A DNA stretch of 64,000 bases from Siphlonurus alternatus (lineage: Eukaryota; Arthropoda; Insecta; Ephemeroptera; Siphlonuridae). The DNA is taken from positions 15,090,171 through 15,154,170 of the forward strand of contig OX463778.1 in NCBI GenBank assembly GCA_949825025.1, in the 5' to 3' direction. Below are positions 57,365 through 64,000 of this stretch, piece after piece. Below the pieces are notes generated by a model. The model did no database searches, was not told the DNA's origin, and saw only the letters and a list, made by a program, of their open reading frames with translations. Numbering within the stretch: the first letter of the stretch is position 1; each line of letters starts with the position of its first letter. The translations under genes were made by a program, and so were the position numbers.

Positions 57365-58273
57365 CCAAGGACGTTACAAACATAAGGAAACCATTATACT
57401 AAACGTGACGAGCAATAACACAGTCAATGTTTCTGCTCAACTGGGCTTCTTGATATCGGAAGAAAAACAGTGACAGGTATTGTCAATAAACGTTCTGAAG
57501 CTATTTAATAACGAAACAATGAATATCCATTATATTAATTCAAGGTGATATTTCTATGTTACTGCAGATTTTAAACTAGAATATAGAAATGAATATTTTT
57601 TTGTGCTACAGCGTACTTTTATTAAAAGTAAAAAATTACATTTTTTAGAATTAAAGCTAAAAAAATATATATATGTTTTTAATATTTAATGCTTTAATTT
57701 TACCATTGTTTTTCAACTGTATACGTTTATTATATATGTAACACTGCAACAGCAAAAATTTTAAACTTTACAAAAATTTATCCCGGAAAATTGCCGTTAG
57801 GAAGTATTTTATTTTACATTTGAAATATCAAACATCGTATTTTTATCTCAAAGTTGACAGCTTGTCATATTTACTCAGACGTGATATTATTACAAAAAAA
57901 ATATTATATATAACAGTATAGTATAAATAGATTACATCATTTACATGTCTTCCTTGAATATCAAACAATACAAAGAGAATGAAACAATAGTTATTAATGT
58001 TATTATATACGTTTATTGACATACTAAAACAAAGCTATATTGTTATCTTAATTATATGACTAAAATTTAATTGAATCATTTATCATATTGAAATAAACTA
58101 CACTTCATTGATTAAATTACTGTATATAAAAATGCGAGCTAAATGATTGAAGTTATAAGGTCGTATGATGGTTCACATCATTTATGGCTTCATAAATATC
58201 ACTAGGTAGGCTTGGTGTTGGAAATATATCGATCAAGGCAACAACCGTGTTAGCCGCTACATTGGTTATCTGG

Positions 58274-58275
<2 letters not shown>
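57365..58275. other. A+T-rich stretch, nothing assigned
   Basis: No repeat or coding-like signal recognised. Confidence 0.45.

Positions 58276-58351
<76 letters not shown>
58276..58351 (+). repeat. (GA)n microsatellite
   Basis: About 38 uninterrupted GA units. Frames over it are artefacts. Confidence 0.98.
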
Positions 58352-58357
<6 letters not shown>

Positions 58358-61300
58358 ACGGTGCGCATCACTAGTTTGGTGTCCATCAGTTGACCTTCCC
58401 ATACATAAACTTTGGTCCATGCAGTTGAAATCTTTCTCGTCCATTGTCATATGTTATATATAATGGGGAACTATATAGCGATCTGGCTACTGGAATTTTT
58501 TTCTTGTGCGAGACATACTGACCATGCATGAGGACTAAGCTAATACTACATTCCCAATACTGCCATATGTTTTAGCTCAGGGCTAACATTTTTTTACATC
58601 TGACAGTCTGTATTATATTTTGTATGAAAATTTTCTCTTGAATTTTTTAATGTAAAAATCAAAAAGGATATTTCAATTTGTTTATATGTACATTGCATTA
58701 AAAAGAATCCCAAATGATCAAAATTCACCTTCTAGTAGTACGAGAACGCTCCAATCATGCATTGATTAATTAAAAATTGTAACATTATCCCTTCTCGTCT
58801 CGCTTCTATGGGAAAAGAGGTATAGTCATATAATAACAATATAAATCCCCAGGTGGTTTATAAACCAATGTGACACTTTTGATGCGATTGGTTTTTCAAA
58901 ATTTAATGATTTTAATTCAGTCTAGACTCTAGGGTTATAAATTAATGATAATGCCATTAATATAATTTTATTATATAAAATAATGCATTAGCTTTTAAAT
59001 ATAAATAAAGTAATTTAATGCATGAGATGTGTAACAAACAAATTATTGTTCCATATTAAATTATAATGTTGAATATCTTTGTTATAATTGCTCCCATAAA
59101 AAGCTTGTTTTACACATAAATATACAGCAAAACAGACTAATAATATTTTTATTTCTTTTTATTCTTTTTTAACAACATGCAAATGTATCTGACGCAGCAA
59201 AGCGTGAAAACAGCAGAGAAAATTAAAATGCGCTGAGCTATGCCATTAATCCACGTAAAATTAAACAATTTTTCATTTTCTCTGCTCTTTTTTTTTTCTA
59301 ATCGTACGAACATAAAAGTATTTTTCTCACTAATGAAAACAAAGATTATTTCCGCTGTGCTACAAAGAATATGGTAGTATTATTCAAATATTAATATTCT
59401 TTAGTTCCTTGTATCATAGCAGCAGAAGTAGTCAGACAAGAATATTTAATAATAAAGCACTTTGTCTTTTATAAAACAAATCTCAATTTCCTAGCTCAAG
59501 ATCATTTCCTGAATATTAACAAAGAGAGTTTTAAATGTGGTAATAAACATTGTTAAAATACTCCTCGATGCATGACTGATTATAAATATTCAATTTATAC
59601 TTTAAAAGGATATCAAAATTTTATGTAATGTATTTATTTTGCATATTTTTCTTGTAACAAAGTACGAAAAATTGAAGAAAGGAGGAAAACCTGAAAAAAT
59701 CCAGATTCTGAAAAATCGTAGATTTAACACAGGAACCCAATAATAAACATAATATTCAAATGTCAAATGCAAAAAAAATTGTATTACAGTAATTAAATTA
59801 AACTAAATTTTATCTAGTTAAAAAATTACCATATTGTTGTATTAAATCTTTATAAAAATGGCCACTTCTAGTGCAAATTAAAAAAAAAAATAGACAATGA
59901 TATTATATGTATTTTCATTTCATTTCTAAAACTTTATTTCAGCCAAGCAAAAAGAAGCAAAAGTCAGACAATTTTATCTCGCCTTCAGGTTAGGCAACTT
60001 GTTCAGCATCATTTTTTTTTTTTTTTTAATAAATTATATCGTACAGAAAATTTGATGTCTTTAATTAAACCTTATTAGTTACAAAAATTACTTCAGAAAT
60101 AGTTGTCTTACCTTAAGACGAATCAGATACTATTAATTGAAAGCCTACATGGCATTTTTATTGCACAAATTAATAGAAAATACAAAATGATAATACTACT
60201 TTTTTTTAGATTAAAAAGTTACTAAAGGTATTAATTAACCTCGCCCCCCTGAAGACAAACTTGCTGTAATAAAATAATAAGAGCTAAATTTTTTCAAGGA
60301 GTGAGAGATATTTTTTTATCAATAATTATTTTAAAAATTAATCTCATGCTTAAACAAATCTAAATAAAATAGAGTAAAGTGGATTTAATTAATACAATTC
60401 TGTGTTCTATTGAAATATAATAAAATATAGTAATAATAAATATAATAAAAAATGTCATGTAGATTTTAATGTATTTGTCTCTTCTAATCATCACACACCA
60501 TGCCAAAGTCACCTCCGATGTGGCTCTCATGCTTGGTGGAGTTTAGCAGGTGCAGAAGACTTCTTGCTTACCTCTGGCCAGGTCAATTTTAGCAACCCTC
60601 ATGAAATCTGACTCCCGGGGGCTGTTAGAGTTTACCATGGCAGTTCGTCAGAACAGTGACGTAATATCTCATATTTCCTGAAACTTTGGAGGCTTTACAG
60701 AAGCCTTTTCAATAATTCTCCATAAAAGTCGATGCTCTCTAAAAGAAGTCATAACAAAAGATATTAAAGTAGGAACTACATCGAAACAAAATATAAGGTT
60801 AGCATTTTGTATTTTTTTCTTTATACTAATGAATTTATATATGAATAATACAGTTATATTGATGCAATCAACTAATTGATATATGACTGCATTGCGATTT
60901 CTTTAATTTTTAATTAACTACTTCAATGGTTATTGACATTAATTATTTTAATTAAAAACAACTTGATCCGTAGATTTTTTTTTCCTCCGGCAGTATTTTT
61001 ACTAATTTCATAATGGTCTTCGGCTCAAGTTTCCATGCAACAAACAAATAAGTATTTTGATTTCAAAGATACCTTAGCAAAGTTGAAATTTTATTAAATT
61101 TATCTCATTTTAAAGAATTCAATTAAAAAAAATTCAAGATAACTTTGAAAATATTTAATTAATGATACCCTGACAAATTAAATTTAAAAATTGACTGTGC
61201 ATATTGAAAGATTTAGGATGATGGGTTTGGAATCACTATAAAATAAATTTTTAGTTTGGGTAAAATATTGATATATTGATTATGAAGATAAAATATTTAT

Positions 61301-62154
61301 TTTTCTTTGTAAATGTTTTAATTACATGCTTTATTATATTCTGTATAATATTCACGCTACAATAACATTTATTTCAGTTTATAGGACAATTCAATTTTAA
61401 CACTGTGGTACGCATCACAGAAATATAAGAAAATATCTAGTTATTTACACTTGGAGTTATAATCCACGTCAATGAACCGTAATTAATTGGAACACGCCTT
61501 TGAGTGCTCCTAGGTCAGTCCAAGAAAATATCATTATTTGGTGCTCGGAAGTTATCTGTATTTATTGTGCATATTTTTCTCATCTCTAATTATTGTCTTT
61601 TCGAAAGTTCTGTAGATAGCATATATATTACTTTTTTGTATTTTTTTTTTAAATATTTTTGTAAATAAAATTGTCGATATTTTTATATATTTTGAATAAC
61701 TCAAAACGATTATATAAAAGATGTAAATAGGAAGAATCTTACCCTAGTATAGAAATATCGTGAAAATGTGTCTCTCCAACGACATTCTTATTTAAATTAT
61801 CATTTGTCAACACAAGACCTTCTATAATATACGTCGAATAATGACGGTTATGTATAGAACATCCTGGTCTATCCCCCGCACAGCAAAAAAACGACGAAAG
61901 AAAGGTCTAAGATTAACAATAAAAATAAACACCCACCTGCGCCTCGGAAGAACAGACCACGAGACCCAGAAGGGGGCTTCTTTTTACTAACACACACGAG
62001 CTAACAATATATAATTGCTAGCAGAACTTTAACCCCCTCATAACACGCTTTCTGTAATCGCCTACAACCCCCAGTATAGAAACCCTGTGCAGGAATTCTA
62101 TTATAGCTGCAAAGCCTTGCATCATTGCAGCCCCTGAGTTCCTTCGTTTAATTC
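58352..62154. other. Long A+T-rich stretch, nothing firmly assigned
   Basis: Notable pieces only: an inverted pair AGCAGAGAAAAT at about 59212 and ATTTTCTCTGCT at about 59275; a CGCCTTCAGGTTAGGCAACT stretch at 59981 resembling 32949; a balanced part at 60500-60660 with no product recognised; a C-rich balanced part at 61860-62110 leading into the rRNA fragment. Confidence 0.4.
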
Positions 62155-62380
62155 AAACATGGTGTGCATAACCACAAGGTTGGCACTCTGCACCCGCCAG
62201 TCCCTAGGCTCCCTAAAGAGCTCCTTTTGGCAAGTGCCTATACCGACTGCTAGTGGCTGAAGGCGGGAGGCTTCGACTGCGAAACCCCGGCGAGTATTTA
62301 GAGGGTCTCGCTGAAGGGTCTGGCCGTGAGCCTGCCTGGAGCCAGCACCGTCGGTGCAGATCTTGGTGGTATCAGCAAAA
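62155..62380 (+). rRNA. Diverged 28S rRNA fragment (D8 region), pseudogene
   Basis: GGCGAGTATTTAGAGGGTCT then CGCTGAAGGGTCTGGCCGTG then AGCCTGCCTGGAGCC and GTCGGTGCAGATCTTGGTGG then TATCAGCAAAATATT follow the 28S order GCGACGAGTAGGAGGGYCGCTG ... GTGAGCCTGG..GGAGCC...GGTGCAGATCTTGGTGGTAGTAGCAAATATT. Upstream, CCGCCAGTCCCTAGGCTCCC and GTGCCTATACCG can be aligned with the conserved CCTGCCGAATCAACTAGCCC and GTTACCTATACC. Similarity fades above about 62160 and stops after 62380. Too changed to be a working rRNA. It is either a dispersed pseudogene or part of a 28S-derived retroposon. Confidence 0.72.
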
Positions 62381-62420
62381 TATTTTACGCATGGGTCTGC
62401 TACTACCAGCACAATGCACC
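62352..62420. repeat. Inverted pair of 28S-like motifs
   Basis: GGTGCAGATCTTGGTGGTAT then CAGCA at 62352-62376 faces TGCTACTACCAGCACAATGC then ACC at 62398-62420. Read in reverse, the second is GGTGCATTGTGCTGGTAGTA then GCA, again like the 28S GGTGCAGATCTTGGTGGTAG motif. The two arms can pair with a loop of about 20 bases. Confidence 0.6.
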
Positions 62421-64000
62421 TAAGTAGGTGCCATATGTTTATAATAATTTTGCATTCTGTATATTATACTGCACCATTTTCTCCATAATGAAACCATTGC
62501 AATTGATAACGTTGAATATCCCCTTTAAAAATATAATTTTTTATGTTACGTATTTTTATTCAATTCTGAGGAAAATGACAGATCTTTGTTTAAGCATTTC
62601 TTACAGTGAAAAAGTAAAAATAAAGTTACTTATCTCAGAATATTGTATTGTGTGCCATAAATTAATCATACAAGCAAACTTCCATTGATGTTTTATATAA
62701 TATATATATAGCTCAATTGAAATTTACTCATGGTTTTATAAATATGTAAAAAAATGTAGAAATTTTGAGATGAAAGAATCAATTTATATAACTAAAAGAT
62801 TTAAGAGTACCCGCCTACTTTTTAACATATAAATACAAATCTCTTTCAGTTGACGGCTTTGATCTTCCCTGCTTATTTTTTTGTGCGTACTTTTTCACAC
62901 CAGAAAATATTTTATACTTATTTCCCCCTTGTGGTTTGAAAACTTGAAGATATAATACCAAAAAATACTGCCGTAATAAATAATGTAAGCAACGTCAACT
63001 TTTGACTCAGTTTTGAGGAATTTACCATGTTTCAATGAATATATCAAAAATATATCCACTTTGGATGTAAAAGAAAATACTAATATAAATTGTATTATAA
63101 TTTAGTTTTTACGGAGTACATTTTATTTTCAAAATACTCCTAAATAACTCCAAGCAATTTATTTTAACTCTCCTTTATTGATTAAATTTCCACAAAATAG
63201 AAAATAAATCCTTCTACTAAGTAACTCAAGATTTTCTATAGACCAGAAATGTTACGTCATTTGAAAGGATTTAATAAATTGTTCATTTCAATGCTATACT
63301 AAAATAACAAAAAGATTTTATTTAAATTTAACTCCTTTCTTATTGAAGGAGCAAAATCTAAAAATTTTATGCAATTGTTGGCTGATTTAACTTAAGTAAA
63401 ATTTAATTATCAGTCAATTTCAACAACAAGTTCAAGTTGAGCTTTTCCTCTTTTATAGCTGTTGTTTAACTTTCAAAGTTAGTTACAAAGAAAATTGGCT
63501 ATATATATTTTGAACTTTTTCACATTGCAGGTTCACAACACGCTATACACGGATAAAAGAGAATAAAAATAAAGTTTTTTTTATTATTGCAGCCAACTTT
63601 TATTAAATATAGAGTTGTAATTTAGTGCATGAGACTTAACTCTTTATTTTGGTAGCAAAACAACTTCAGTTATCGTATTTTTTTTTTACAAATAACTTCA
63701 TAAACATTCTTGTAAAAGTGGGAGGATCGGAAAACTATTACTTTTTTCTTCGTGTAAAGATATTACGAAAACGATTCTATTTGGCGATCTCGTTTATATA
63801 CAAAAAAAAATAGAAGTAAACAAAAAAAAAACTCATTATCTTTGTTCATCGTAAAAAAAATGTAGGGACGCGAATGGAAAAGTTTCAAGTGAAGCGAGTC
63901 TATTAAAAGAGCTTGTAATTTTATGAACAAATTAAACTGTATGTATTACAATCTTCTTACGTCATAATTTACATTTTTTTATGATCGTAAAATATTACTA
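62421..64000. other. A+T-rich stretch to window end, nothing assigned
   Basis: Chance frames only (for example 62428-62688). No repeat or coding-like signal recognised. Confidence 0.5.

Overview
This is a stretch of animal nuclear DNA: strongly A+T-rich, full of long dinucleotide and tetranucleotide tracts, and dominated by retroposons and miniature inverted-repeat elements. The SINE set (tRNA-headed and 5S-rRNA-headed SINEs sharing one core), the non-LTR retrotransposon and the hAT-like and TTAA-type non-autonomous transposons indicate a metazoan, most likely an invertebrate. I cannot fix the phylum from the sequence. No complete protein-coding gene is recognisable. There is no operon structure, CRISPR array or bacterial feature.

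Layout. 0-10 kb: a 5'-truncated LINE with reverse transcriptase and endonuclease remains on the minus strand, a G+C-rich insert of unknown type, a tRNA-Met-headed SINE, a cluster of four MITE families (one a hAT-type copy with a perfect 8-bp duplication), and a second tRNA-like SINE. 10-20 kb: a large (TTTA)n tract fused to a SINE tail, a TTAA-flanked fold-back element, a candidate exon near 14.1 kb, and two 5S-headed SINEs, one split by a hAT-type MITE. 20-35 kb: two clusters of CACGTG boxes, SINE fragments, large GA/TC tracts, a 34-bp minisatellite, a candidate first exon on the minus strand near 23.3 kb, and long A+T-rich stretches. 35-50 kb: more MITEs, a nuclear-receptor half-site cluster, LINE tails, a well-bounded candidate coding exon at 45.0 kb, and the best-preserved 5S-headed SINE. 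50-64 kb: a 5S-SINE interrupted by a MITE, a near-perfect 463-bp palindromic TTAA element, compound TCGG/TC tracts, a LINE 3' end nested in a MITE, and a diverged 28S rRNA fragment at 62.2 kb.

How the parts relate. The autonomous machinery visible is only remnant LINE sequence. The MITEs, and the SINEs as a class, have no enzymes of their own and would depend on transposases and reverse transcriptases encoded elsewhere. The nested insertions (hAT in 5S-SINE, MITE in 5S-SINE, LINE in MITE, hAT at the edge of a MITE) give a relative order of activity. A few segments with better base composition and splice-like borders may be exons of genes with very large introns. They are reported as candidates only. 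Boundaries were placed by eye and may be off by several bases. Percent identities were not computed.
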